A DNA stretch of 9,664 bases, from the NCBI GenBank assembly GCA_019409045.1, contig DXVG01000045.1, positions 1-9,664 on the forward strand, given 5' to 3'. The stretch comes from Clostridiales bacterium. GTDB lineage: Bacteria > Bacillota > Clostridia > Christensenellales > Aristaeellaceae. Position numbers and translations under genes: made by a program. Below the pieces are notes generated by a model that did not search any database, was not told where the DNA came from, and was given only the letters and a program-made list of their open reading frames with translations. Below, one piece after another: positions 1 through 5,794 of this stretch (position 1 is the first letter of the stretch; the number at the start of each line of letters is the position of its first letter).

Positions 1-256
1 CTGCGGCTGGGGGTTGGACGCGGGGCGGTCGTCGTCATCGTCGGTGTCGTCGTAGTCGTCGTAATCGTCGTAGCCGTCGTCGTCGTCGGTGTCGTCATAG
101 ACCGGCGTGGAGGGGCGGGAGGACGCGCCGTCGTCGGTATCGTCGTAGTCGTCGTCCCAGCCGTCATCGTCGTTGGTGTCGTCGTAGTCGTCGTATACGT
201 CGTCGTCGGTGTCGTCGTAGAGGTCGTCGTAGTAGTCCTCATCGTCGGTGTCGTAG
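1..256 (-). repeat. Asp-codon trinucleotide repeat tract
   Basis: On the plus strand this stretch is dominated by gtc/gtcgtc units, read on the minus strand as GAC (Asp) codons broken by Tyr, Thr and Gly. The repeating protein unit is roughly DDYDDTDDD. The tract lies inside the open frame of the secreted protein and keeps that frame, so it is coding low complexity, not an array. Such triplet runs can expand or contract by slippage without breaking the frame. Confidence 0.7.
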
Positions 257-1146
257 AAGTCCTCGACGTAGTCCCAGCGGGCGACGGCGTCGGCGGAGAA
301 GATGCGCTCGGCGTCGTCGGCGTCGTACACGCCGGTGGGGGTGATGCCGTTGGCGAGCTGGAACTCGCGCAGCGCGGCCTCCGTGCGGGAGCCGAAGATG
401 CCGTCGGCCTTGCCGCTCAGGTAGCCCAGCGCGATCAGGCGCGTCTGCAGCTCGGCCACGCGGGCGGTGCTCATGTCGTCGCGGTCGCCCTGCGCAAGGC
501 CCGCAGCGGCGTCATCCATGTCCCAGGCGTCGTCCCAGCCGTCGTCGTTCTCCCAGTCGTCGTCGTCCCAGTCGTCGTCCATGATGATGAACTCGACAAA
601 GTCCGTGGGCAGGTTGTAATCCTGCGCGAGGGCGGCGGCGGTCTCGCGGGTCATGCTGCTGCGGATGGCCTCGCGCTCGGCCTGGGCGGTGAGGTCGTCA
701 TCGTCGGTATCCAGGAACAGCGAGAGTATGACCTGCACGTTCCTGTACCGCTCCTCCGAGGCGGGGTTGACCATGATCTCGGCGCGCAGAACGTTTGCCA
801 GCGCGCGGTAGTAGGCGTTGCGCACCTGCGCCACCGACATGGCGTGCCCCGCGGCGTAGGAGGCGATGTCCTGCATGGTGATGGCGGTGAGGTTGGTCAA
901 AACCGGCGCGATGCTCGCCGCGGCGGCCGCGTCGGCGGCGGGGGTGGCGTACACGCCCGCCATGACCTCGTCCAGGTACTGCTCGTTGGTCTTGAAGGTC
1001 ACGGGGGCCTGCGCGTTCTGCTCGAGCGTCGCGTCCTGCCCGGTGAGGCTTCGGAAGGCGTCCAGCGCGCTGCCCTCGGCGATCGCCGTCAGCGCCGTGG
1101 TCAGCGCCAGCACGAGCGCGAGCGCGATGATGATCAGCTTTTTCAA
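1..1146 (-). CDS. Secreted peptidoglycan-binding-domain protein with Asp-rich repeats (partial)
   Basis: The frame is open from a TTG start at 1146 to the left edge with no stop, so the C-terminus is missing (382 codons seen). GAGGAG lies 9 nt before the TTG, and this start alone gives a clean signal peptide: MKKLIII, a hydrophobic stretch, and an A-I-A site near residue 23. Residues 24-180 are Ala-rich, probably helical, and not recognised. Residues about 226-283 match the PG_binding_1 fold (VAELQTRLIALGYLSGKADG, then FGSRTEAALREFQ and NGITPTG), a three-helix module that binds peptidoglycan. Two acidic tracts flank it: residues 188-215 (DDDWDDDDW type) and 297-373 (DDYDDTDDD type), followed by a Pro/Asn/Gln stretch at the edge. 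I infer an exported, wall-associated protein whose polyanionic tail may bind cations. No catalytic domain is visible in the part present. Confidence 0.8.
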   Translation of the reverse strand, partial: MKKLIIIALALVLALTTALTAIAEGSALDAFRSLTGQDATLEQNAQAPVTFKTNEQYLDEVMAGVYATPAADAAAAASIAPVLTNLTAITMQDIASYAAGHAMSVAQVRNAYYRALANVLRAEIMVNPASEERYRNVQVILSLFLDTDDDDLTAQAEREAIRSSMTRETAAALAQDYNLPTDFVEFIIMDDDWDDDDWENDDGWDDAWDMDDAAAGLAQGDRDDMSTARVAELQTRLIALGYLSGKADGIFGSRTEAALREFQLANGITPTGVYDADDAERIFSADAVARWDYVEDFYDTDDEDYYDDLYDDTDDDVYDDYDDTNDDDGWDDDYDDTDDGASSRPSTPVYDDTDDDDGYDDYDDYDDTDDDDDRPASNPQPQ

Positions 1147-1204
1147 AACACCCAACTCCTCTTTGCTTTGTTCGTTCGCAGGAAGATTTTTCCTTACACG
1201 CAGG

Positions 1205-1232
1205 ATTATACAGACCCGCGCCGCGCAGACAA
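1205..1232 (-). promoter_or_regulatory. Probable promoter of the peptidoglycan-binding gene
   Basis: Read on the minus strand, a perfect TATAAT (1210-1205) stands 16 nt after TTGTCT (1232-1227), about 60 nt before the TTG start. The -10 is ideal and the -35 is moderate (4 of 6). Confidence 0.5.
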
Positions 1233-1271
1233 AGCGTTTGGGCCGAGTTTTCACGCGCTTTTCACACAGGG

Positions 1272-1299
1272 CGCAAAGAGCCCCCGCGCGGGGCGGGGG
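1272..1299 (-). terminator. Possible weak terminator after the Vsr-HNH gene
   Basis: CCCCCGC and GCGGGGG form a 7-bp GC hairpin (1281-1299) with a 5-nt loop. On the minus strand it is followed only by CTCTTT, a poor T tract. It lies about 100 nt past the Vsr-HNH stop and upstream of the next minus-strand promoter, where a terminator would be expected. Nothing else is seen between 1233 and 1394. Confidence 0.3.
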
Positions 1300-1394
1300 A
1301 AAGGCCGCTTCTGTGTTCAATTTTGGGATTGTTTCCAAATCAGCAGGATCGTGGGAGGCACGCTTACCGTCCCTTGTCTTTCGATAATTGGTAG

Positions 1395-2810
1395 TCATTG
1401 CTTTTCGTGCCTGTGCTTGTCGTCGTGGCAAACATTGCAGAGCGTTTCAAGGTTCTCCAGCGTGTTTTCCCCTCCATCCTTGTGAGGTTTTTTGTGGTGA
1501 AGCTCAAGCATTTTTCGGGGGTCGTCCGGAGAAAGCATTGTACGATTCCAATGACAGTTTACGCACGCAAAGTCGTCCCTTGTCAAAACCGCAACTCGGA
1601 TCGCGTCGGGAATTCTTCGATCATGCTCATACGCCTGTCGATTTTCTTCTAAAACATATACGCCTACCGAAAGATCCGTGCGACCGGAGTTCTTGGTGGC
1701 GATGGGCCAGCCGTCTTCCGTGCGCAACTCTCTTACCCGGCGTGCCCATTCTTTGGCATCCTTTGCCAAATAACGCAGTTCCTCACCGGTAACTTGCTTC
1801 CCAATATTTTTCTTAAAATATTCGATCAGTTTTTCTTTGACTGCAATTTTCTTTCGGCGTATTTCATTTAGTATATTCCATCTGAGTGCGGCGTCCCGAT
1901 CTTGTTGCGTGCTCATCAGTACATACTGGTCCGGTTTTATTTTTGCAGGGTCGACGCCCATTGTTGAAAACGACGCTGCATCATCCGCTTCCTGTGCCAT
2001 TTCCTTAAATGTTACGCCGGAGTATATCCACCATCCGAACTGCACCCTTAACTCCCGCACACGACGAGCCCATTCGTTGATTCCGGAGACAACCATCAGT
2101 TCATCTCCATCAATTACGGTCAGTGGATACTGGCGAAAGTAGGCAAGAATGCGATCCCGGGCTGTCGGCGCGACGTCTTTCGGAAGAAGAGAACTTCCCA
2201 GATCTCTCAATGTATGAAACGCAGGAACCAGCGCGATAACCTTGGCACGAAGATCATCCTTTTTTGCCTCTTCCGAGAAATTGGTCAGCAACCGTATCAA
2301 TTCTTGTTGTAATATTTCCGGATTATTCGGTTGAGAACGACGTGGCATAATGCTCCCTCTCCTTCCCGCAAGTTCCATCATGTCATGGTCATCATTTTTG
2401 TCGGACAAAAACCCTCTGATTTTTCGCAATAAAGATTCCTGATTCTTCCTTTTAATTTCGCATTCCCATACAACCAGCACGCGCCAGCCCAGTTTTTCAA
2501 GAGACATTCTTACAAAACGGTCGCGCTCCATGTTTTTGTTGATCTTTTTGTTCCAGAAATCAACATTTGTCTGTGGGCGGCGTCCTCGGCTGCAGTCATG
2601 GCCGTGCCAGAAGCAGCCGTGGACAAATATTGCCACTTTATATTTGGGCAGGACGATGTCCGGACATCCCGGAAGGTTTTTTTTATTTATCCGAAAGCGA
2701 TACCCCGCCACATGCAAAATACTCCTCAGTTTGAGTTCCGGGGAAGTATTCTTGTTTTTTACATGCGACATGATTTGACTTCTTTGGGAGGCGTCAAATA
2801 TATCAGGCAT
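1395..2810 (-). CDS. vsr: Vsr mismatch endonuclease fused to HNH endonuclease
   Basis: A 471-residue frame with two nuclease parts. Residues 1-136 are Vsr, which nicks 5' of T in T:G mismatches left by 5-methylcytosine deamination. Key residues fall at the same numbers as in E. coli Vsr: D51 (LPGCPD), H64, F67, W68, H69, and zinc ligands C66, H71, C73, C117. After a short polar linker, residues 155-471 hold two copies of a module ending in EWARRVRELR (about 218-264 and 325-371) and a C-terminal HNH domain with CVNC and CNVC zinc pairs and LELHHKK...N...H near 435-465. The ATG at 2810 overlaps the methyltransferase stop (ATGCCTGA) and has AAAGGGA 8 nt upstream; a GTG at 2846 would only add 12 residues. 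I infer that Vsr serves the adjacent methyltransferase and the HNH half may be the restriction enzyme. Base composition is AT-rich for the window. Confidence 0.88.
   Translation of the reverse strand: MPDIFDASQRSQIMSHVKNKNTSPELKLRSILHVAGYRFRINKKNLPGCPDIVLPKYKVAIFVHGCFWHGHDCSRGRRPQTNVDFWNKKINKNMERDRFVRMSLEKLGWRVLVVWECEIKRKNQESLLRKIRGFLSDKNDDHDMMELAGRRGSIMPRRSQPNNPEILQQELIRLLTNFSEEAKKDDLRAKVIALVPAFHTLRDLGSSLLPKDVAPTARDRILAYFRQYPLTVIDGDELMVVSGINEWARRVRELRVQFGWWIYSGVTFKEMAQEADDAASFSTMGVDPAKIKPDQYVLMSTQQDRDAALRWNILNEIRRKKIAVKEKLIEYFKKNIGKQVTGEELRYLAKDAKEWARRVRELRTEDGWPIATKNSGRTDLSVGVYVLEENRQAYEHDRRIPDAIRVAVLTRDDFACVNCHWNRTMLSPDDPRKMLELHHKKPHKDGGENTLENLETLCNVCHDDKHRHEKQ
2346..2364 (-). promoter_or_regulatory. 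Internal ribosome binding site and ATG before the HNH half
   Basis: Within the fused frame, AAGGAG (2364-2359) and GGGAG (2357-2353) lie 10 and 4 nt before an in-frame ATG at 2348, codon 155. This is exactly the Vsr/HNH domain boundary (MPRRSQPNN). It could yield a free 317-residue HNH protein, or mark a former separate gene. Confidence 0.5.
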
Positions 2811-3927
2811 CGTCCTGTTCCCTTTTGTCGAAGAGAAGCTCCACACAATCAGCTATGCGGGACGCCAGTAGCGGTGGAACAGCATTTCCGATCTGCTTTG
2901 CAATTTCAATCTTACTCCCAAGAAAGCGAAAATCGTCGGGAAAAGACTGTATGCGCGCAGCCTCTCTATGTGTGATTGGGCGATGCTTTGAAGGGTGCAA
3001 ATACCGCCCCTTCTCCGGCTTGAAAAACTCAGTTCGGATGGTTACCGACGGTCTGTCCCACCATAGTCGCCCAAACAAGTCCGTTCCACCGGATTTTTTG
3101 TTTATCCAACATTTCGGCGTTATTTCCGGCGCAACTCTTTGCAGATCGAAACGATTCATTCCTTCATCCGGAATTGCCTTATAACGCTTCAGACTTATTT
3201 CCGTCGGAACCCTTCCGAAATGCAGATCAAGCGGCGAGCTTTCTTCTCTGATTTCTGTTCCGACAGGATCCGGAAGATCCTCAATGGCGTCCCGCACCGT
3301 TCGCCATGGTGCTGCGTTTTCGTCATAACCGTTTTCAATGGTAATCTTATTCAAATCAATGGCCATGGGATTGTAATGCGTTTTTAACGGCGGGAAAACC
3401 GTATTGGGGTCTGCAAAGCGGCATCCGACGATAAATGCCCGATATCTGATCTGGGCAACACCATAGTCGGCGGCACATAGCTTTGCTTTTGCCAGCGGAT
3501 AAAACCCCAATTCCAACGCACACTTTTTGATCTCATTAAATTCATCCGAATTGAGCAATTGCGGCACGTTTTCCATTACAAATACGTCGGCGCCGGAACG
3601 CCTTACCACTTCCATAAATGGACGCCAAAGTGTCCGCCGCTTATCTCCACGTCGCTTCTTGTTCAACAGACTGAATCCTTGACATGGAGGCCCCCCGATA
3701 ACGATATCGGCAGGGGGTATCTCAAGCTCCCTGTTGTTCAGCAAATCGGTTATATCCCCGACGACGCAATGTCGGCCAAAATTCATATTGTAGGTAGCGG
3801 CTGCATATTCATTGAAGTCGTTGGCCCAAACCATTCTAAACGGATGTCCAAAAACCTCACTGAAACCCAAAGAAAGGCCCCCCGCTCCACAAAACAAATC
3901 AATAAGTCTATATTTCCTCTGTTCCAT
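2803..3927 (-). CDS. DNA (cytosine-5-)-methyltransferase
   Basis: A 374-residue C5-cytosine methyltransferase that transfers methyl from S-adenosylmethionine to C5 of cytosine in a specific site. Visible motifs: I, DLFCGAGGLSLGF (10-22, AdoMet binding); IV, GGPPCQGFS (78-86) with catalytic Cys82; VI, ENVP (119-122); VIII, QIRYR (159-163); IX, REAARIQSFP (321-330); X, QIGNAVPP (345-352). The target-recognition region lies between VIII and IX, about 175-300; its sequence specificity cannot be read by eye. The length is normal for Dcm-type enzymes. The ATG at 3927 has AGGTGA 5 nt upstream and puts motif I at the usual distance from the N-terminus. The frame stays open to 4128, but that extension spans the predicted promoter. 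It overlaps the vsr start by 8 nt, so the two are probably coupled. Confidence 0.93.
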   Translation of the reverse strand: MEQRKYRLIDLFCGAGGLSLGFSEVFGHPFRMVWANDFNEYAAATYNMNFGRHCVVGDITDLLNNRELEIPPADIVIGGPPCQGFSLLNKKRRGDKRRTLWRPFMEVVRRSGADVFVMENVPQLLNSDEFNEIKKCALELGFYPLAKAKLCAADYGVAQIRYRAFIVGCRFADPNTVFPPLKTHYNPMAIDLNKITIENGYDENAAPWRTVRDAIEDLPDPVGTEIREESSPLDLHFGRVPTEISLKRYKAIPDEGMNRFDLQRVAPEITPKCWINKKSGGTDLFGRLWWDRPSVTIRTEFFKPEKGRYLHPSKHRPITHREAARIQSFPDDFRFLGSKIEIAKQIGNAVPPLLASRIADCVELLFDKREQDDA

Positions 3928-3961
3928 ACTTTTCACCTGGCCGCATACTGTTTCACTTGAA

Positions 3962-3990
3962 ATTGTATCACAGAAAGAAGCCTCTGTCAC
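3962..3990 (-). promoter_or_regulatory. Promoter of the methyltransferase-Vsr operon
   Basis: On the minus strand GTGACA (3990-3985) and TACAAT (3967-3962) are spaced by exactly 17 nt, 35 nt before the chosen ATG. The rest of the 3928-4183 stretch is AT-rich and holds no gene I can support; short frames on both strands there lack ribosome binding sites. Confidence 0.6.
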
Positions 3991-4170
3991 GCCGTTTTTT
4001 TGTGTTTTGTGGCTGTTCGTTTCCACTCCTCCGTTTTGCAAGTCTGCAATGCAACATCCGTGTCCCCAAAATCCCTTCATGCTTTTCTCTTTTTCCGTCC
4101 TGAATTTTTTTCGCAGGAGGAGGTACAAAAAACCAGATGCAATATACGCGGGTAATCAATAAAAATTTTT

Positions 4171-4190
4171 ATGGAAAGCATGCTTGACAT
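4171..4190. promoter_or_regulatory. Operator 1 (imperfect) over the -35 of the XRE gene
   Basis: ATGGAAAG, 4 nt, then CTTGACAT. The right arm matches 6 of 8 positions of the perfect operator at 4219-4238, with the same 4-nt spacer. The site covers the TTGACA -35 box. Confidence 0.5.
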
Positions 4191-4212
4191 TTGGGCGCGG
4201 GCGTGCTATACT
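4184..4212 (+). promoter_or_regulatory. Strong promoter of the XRE-membrane protein operon
   Basis: Consensus TTGACA (4184-4189) and TATACT (4207-4212) with a 17-nt spacer. Transcription should begin near 4219, at the edge of operator 2. Confidence 0.85.
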
Positions 4213-4218
4213 GCGCAT

Positions 4219-4238
4219 ATGGAAAGCAAACTTTCCAT
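4219..4238. promoter_or_regulatory. Operator 2 (perfect inverted repeat) at the transcription start
   Basis: ATGGAAAG-caaa-CTTTCCAT is a perfect 8-bp inverted repeat just downstream of the -10, between the promoter and the ribosome binding site. Its position suggests autorepression by the XRE protein encoded next to it. Confidence 0.65.
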
Positions 4239-4256
4239 TTGAAAGGAGGCGGCCGC

Positions 4257-4466
4257 GTGAAAAACCGGCTGGAGGAGCTGCGCAGGGCGCGGGGCGTGCG
4301 GCAGGAGGAGCTCGCGCGCGCGCTGGGCGTGTCGCGGCAGACCATCGGCTCGCTGGAGAACGGGCGCTACAACCCGTCCATCCTGCTGGCCTTCCGCATC
4401 GCCCGATTTTTCGATCTGGCGATCGAGGACATATTTCTCTACGACGAGGAGGAGGACAGAGCATGA
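4257..4466 (+). CDS. Small XRE-family transcriptional regulator
   Basis: A 69-residue protein that is almost entirely one Cro/CI-type helix-turn-helix domain, with RQEELARALGVSRQTIGSLE as the core and then NGRYNPS at residues 35-41. It belongs to the very small (65-70 residue) XRE regulators common in Bacillota, which often sit beside a membrane protein. The GTG start at 4257 follows AAGGAGG by 7 nt and begins VKNRLEELR, as expected for the family; upstream in-frame starts would lie inside the promoter. The stop overlaps the next gene (ATGA). Two matching operators at the promoter suggest that it represses itself and its partner. The acidic C-terminus (YDEEEDRA) is usual for the family. The effector is unknown. 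Confidence 0.88.
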   Translation: MKNRLEELRRARGVRQEELARALGVSRQTIGSLENGRYNPSILLAFRIARFFDLAIEDIFLYDEEEDRA

Positions 4467-4894
4467 AGGGAAAATGGATCGGTTGGGGCGCCGTGGCGCT
4501 GGGCGCGCTGATGGCGGGCGCGGGGATTTGGATGGCGCGGGAATTTGCGCAGGCGCAGGGGCTGATGGCGGCGCTTCCCTATGTGCTCATCGGCCTTGGC
4601 TGCGGCGCGTTCGGCTACGGCGCGGGCGCGGCGGCGAACGCAATGGTCGCCCGCAGGTACCCGGACGTCGCCCGCGACAAGGAGATCGAGGAGAAGGACG
4701 AGCGCAACGTGGCCATCGCCAACCGCGCCAAGGCCCGGGCGCTGGACAGCATGTACTACGTCTTCGGCGCGCTGATGGTGGCGCTGGCGCTGATGGGAAC
4801 GGACATGAAGGTGATCCTCCTGCTGGTGGCGGCCTACCTGTTCGTGGCGGGCAGCATGGTGTACTACCTGTGCCGGTATCAAAAGGAGATGTGA
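4463..4894 (+). CDS. Four-helix membrane protein, partner of the XRE regulator
   Basis: A 143-residue protein with four predicted transmembrane segments (about 5-24, 36-60, 96-112 and 115-136). Between helices 2 and 3 is a charged cytoplasmic loop, EIEEKDERNVAIANRAKARA (75-94). A DER(N)xxIxxxA motif in such a loop recalls DUF2178/DUF3796-type small membrane proteins, which are frequently coded after a small XRE regulator; I cannot settle the family by eye. The ATG overlaps the regulator stop in an ATGA arrangement, which implies translational coupling. There is no signal peptide, enzyme motif or transporter signature. Its function is unknown; sensing or modulating the repressor is only a guess. 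Confidence 0.78.
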   Translation: MKGKWIGWGAVALGALMAGAGIWMAREFAQAQGLMAALPYVLIGLGCGAFGYGAGAAANAMVARRYPDVARDKEIEEKDERNVAIANRAKARALDSMYYVFGALMVALALMGTDMKVILLLVAAYLFVAGSMVYYLCRYQKEM

Positions 4895-4912
4895 CCTCCG
4901 ATCACCCAAAAC

Positions 4913-4945
4913 AAACCCATCCCACAGCTCGCGGGATGGGTTTTT
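4913..4945. terminator. Bidirectional rho-independent terminator
   Basis: AAACCCATCCC and GGGATGGGTTT form an 11-bp stem with a 9-nt loop (4913-4943), followed by more T on the plus strand and by GTTTTGGG on the minus strand. It lies between two convergent operons and probably serves both; the stem edge touches the frame-restored stop of the minus-strand XRE gene at 4946-4944. Confidence 0.85.
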
Positions 4946-5030
4946 AGTACAATGCGCAACACGCGTCGACGATGCTCTCCACGATGCGCACCTGTGAAGG
5001 CGTCAGCCTTCGCAGCTTGTCCGACAGAAA
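4944..5030 (-). pseudogene. Out-of-frame C-terminal tail of the XRE gene
   Basis: The -1 frame relative to the XRE gene reads FLSDKLRRLTPSQVRIVESI and then VDACCALY, ending in TAA at the terminator. This is a sensible amphipathic C-terminal helix of the kind that follows 'ADYLLTG' in many clostridial XRE proteins. The gene's own frame instead ends in FCRTSCEG. Restoring one T in the CTTTT tract (5032-5028) joins the two into a 108-residue protein. The tail has no start of its own. Confidence 0.6.
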
Positions 5031-5269
5031 AGCAGGAGGTCTTTGTCGATGATGTCGCCGGTCAGCAGGTAGTCGGCGCTCACTTCGAGCGCGACGGCGA
5101 TCTTCAACAGGTTCTCCGGACGCATCGCCCGCTTCCCCGCCTCGGCGTAGGAGATGAACTGCGCGGTCACGCCGCCCTTCTCGGCAAGTGCTTCCTGCGT
5201 AAGTCCGAGCGTTTTGCGGCGCTCCATGATTCGCCGGCCGATGTCTTTCAGGCACAGCTCCGCGTCCAT
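5003..5269 (-). CDS. XRE-family regulator, C-terminus probably truncated by frameshift
   Basis: An 88-residue protein with a Cro/CI-type helix-turn-helix at about 7-64: LTQEALAEKGGVTAQFISYA is the core, followed by EAGKRAMRPENLLKIAVALE. The usual 'VSADYLLTGD' end of the domain is present at 63-72. After residue 80 the sequence becomes FCRTSCEG and stops, while the family-like tail continues in another frame. The ATG at 5269 has GAGGTG 6 nt upstream, a site overlapping the stop of the preceding gene; a GTG at 5278 would give ATGA-like overlap and three more residues. The DNA-binding domain is complete, so the product may still bind DNA without its C-terminal helix. It is the second gene of a two-regulator operon. 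Confidence 0.78.
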   Translation of the reverse strand: MDAELCLKDIGRRIMERRKTLGLTQEALAEKGGVTAQFISYAEAGKRAMRPENLLKIAVALEVSADYLLTGDIIDKDLLLFCRTSCEG

Positions 5270-5274
5270 TCCGC

Positions 5275-5625
5275 TCACCTCTGCTCTCCCTGCCTGATTG
5301 CAGGGCGCGCCGTTGACTTATGGGCGAGGATCGCGTCCATCACGTCGCCGACCGCCCGCCTTTCCCGCTCGGAGAGCTGATTCCAGCGGTTGAGAAGGTG
5401 CTGCTGCTCGGCGGTGAGGTGCGCCGCCTCGCCATCCTCAAAAAACTGCGCGAGCGTGATGCCCAGCCCGTCGCAGATCATGGAGAGCGTGGTAATCGTG
5501 GGATTGGTCGAGCGGGAGAAGATGTTCTTGACGGTGTTCCACGCAAGGCCCGAACGCTTCGCCAGCATGTACAGGTTAAGGCCGCGCTCGTCCATCAACT
5601 GCTGAAGGCGCACACGGATGTCCAT
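5275..5625 (-). CDS. XRE-family transcriptional regulator
   Basis: A 116-residue regulator with an N-terminal helix-turn-helix at about 5-61 (LAKRSGLAWNTVKNIFSR, then STNPTITTLSMICDGLGITL and AQFF). It matches the clostridial group that begins 'MDIxxRLQxLMDERGxxxYxLAKxSG' and ends the domain with 'GITLAQFF'. The helical C-terminal part has LTAEQQHLLNRWNQLSERER, a region that recurs in the group and is probably for dimerisation. The ATG at 5625 follows GGAGGTGA by 8 nt. It is the first gene of a pair; the second regulator begins just after its stop. The repeats in the 5650-5710 intergenic region are the natural candidates for its operators. Target genes beyond the locus cannot be inferred. Confidence 0.88.
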   Translation of the reverse strand: MDIRVRLQQLMDERGLNLYMLAKRSGLAWNTVKNIFSRSTNPTITTLSMICDGLGITLAQFFEDGEAAHLTAEQQHLLNRWNQLSERERRAVGDVMDAILAHKSTARPAIRQGEQR

Positions 5626-5649
5626 CGCTCAATCACCTCCCACGAACAA

Positions 5650-5686
5650 TTGTATAGAATTTCCGCGCGGTACGAAATCTATACAA
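5650..5686. promoter_or_regulatory. Inverted repeat upstream of the two-regulator operon
   Basis: TTGTATAGA (5650-5658) and TCTATACAA (5678-5686) are perfect 9-bp inverted arms, extended inward by TTTC and GAAA. A third TATAGA with a similar TTT flank lies at 5698-5703. The site is 25 nt before the XRE start codon, suiting a repressor operator. No convincing minus-strand -35/-10 pair was found here; TACAAT inside the right part is the best -10. Confidence 0.5.
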
Positions 5687-5707
5687 AATTCGATTATTAT
5701 AGAAATT

Positions 5708-5783
5708 TTGAGTGATATAGACCTTCAAAAAGGGCCGCCATGATGATATAATTGAGTGATAGTATTCTCATTTTTGAGTTATG
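5708..5783 (+). repeat. Three direct repeats TTGAGTGATA in the divergent control region
   Basis: TTGAGTGATA occurs at 5708-5717 and 5752-5761, and a variant TTGAGTTATG at 5774-5783. The starts are 44 and 22 bp apart, close to four and two helical turns. They flank and overlap the predicted SLOG promoter, so a regulator could bind them on one face. Confidence 0.45.
5724..5752 (+). promoter_or_regulatory. Probable promoter of the SLOG gene
   Basis: TTCAAA (5724-5729), 17 nt, then TATAAT (5747-5752), about 43 nt before the start codon. The -10 is perfect and the -35 matches 4 of 6. Confidence 0.5.
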
Positions 5784-5794
5784 GCGGCGATGGT

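Noticed and set aside
1..256. CRISPR-like or tandem repeat array
   Set aside because: Repeats are irregular gtc triplets without spacers and read continuously as Asp-rich protein.
844..1485. Plus-strand frames opposite the peptidoglycan-binding gene
   Set aside because: They are antisense shadows of a GC-rich gene; the minus frame has a signal peptide and a recognisable domain, and the plus frames run on through intergenic DNA.
3928..4128. N-terminal extension of the methyltransferase by 67 residues
   Set aside because: It spans the predicted promoter, puts motif I far from the N-terminus, and the inner ATG at 3927 has a better ribosome binding site (AGGTGA).
3968..4159. 63-residue minus-strand frame upstream of the methyltransferase
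   Set aside because: No ribosome binding site, no recognisable domain, and it lies across promoter and intergenic AT-rich DNA.
4191..4256. Upstream TTG start for the small XRE regulator (91 residues)
   Set aside because: This start lies within the promoter spacer, before the predicted transcription start; the GTG at 4257 has AAGGAGG.
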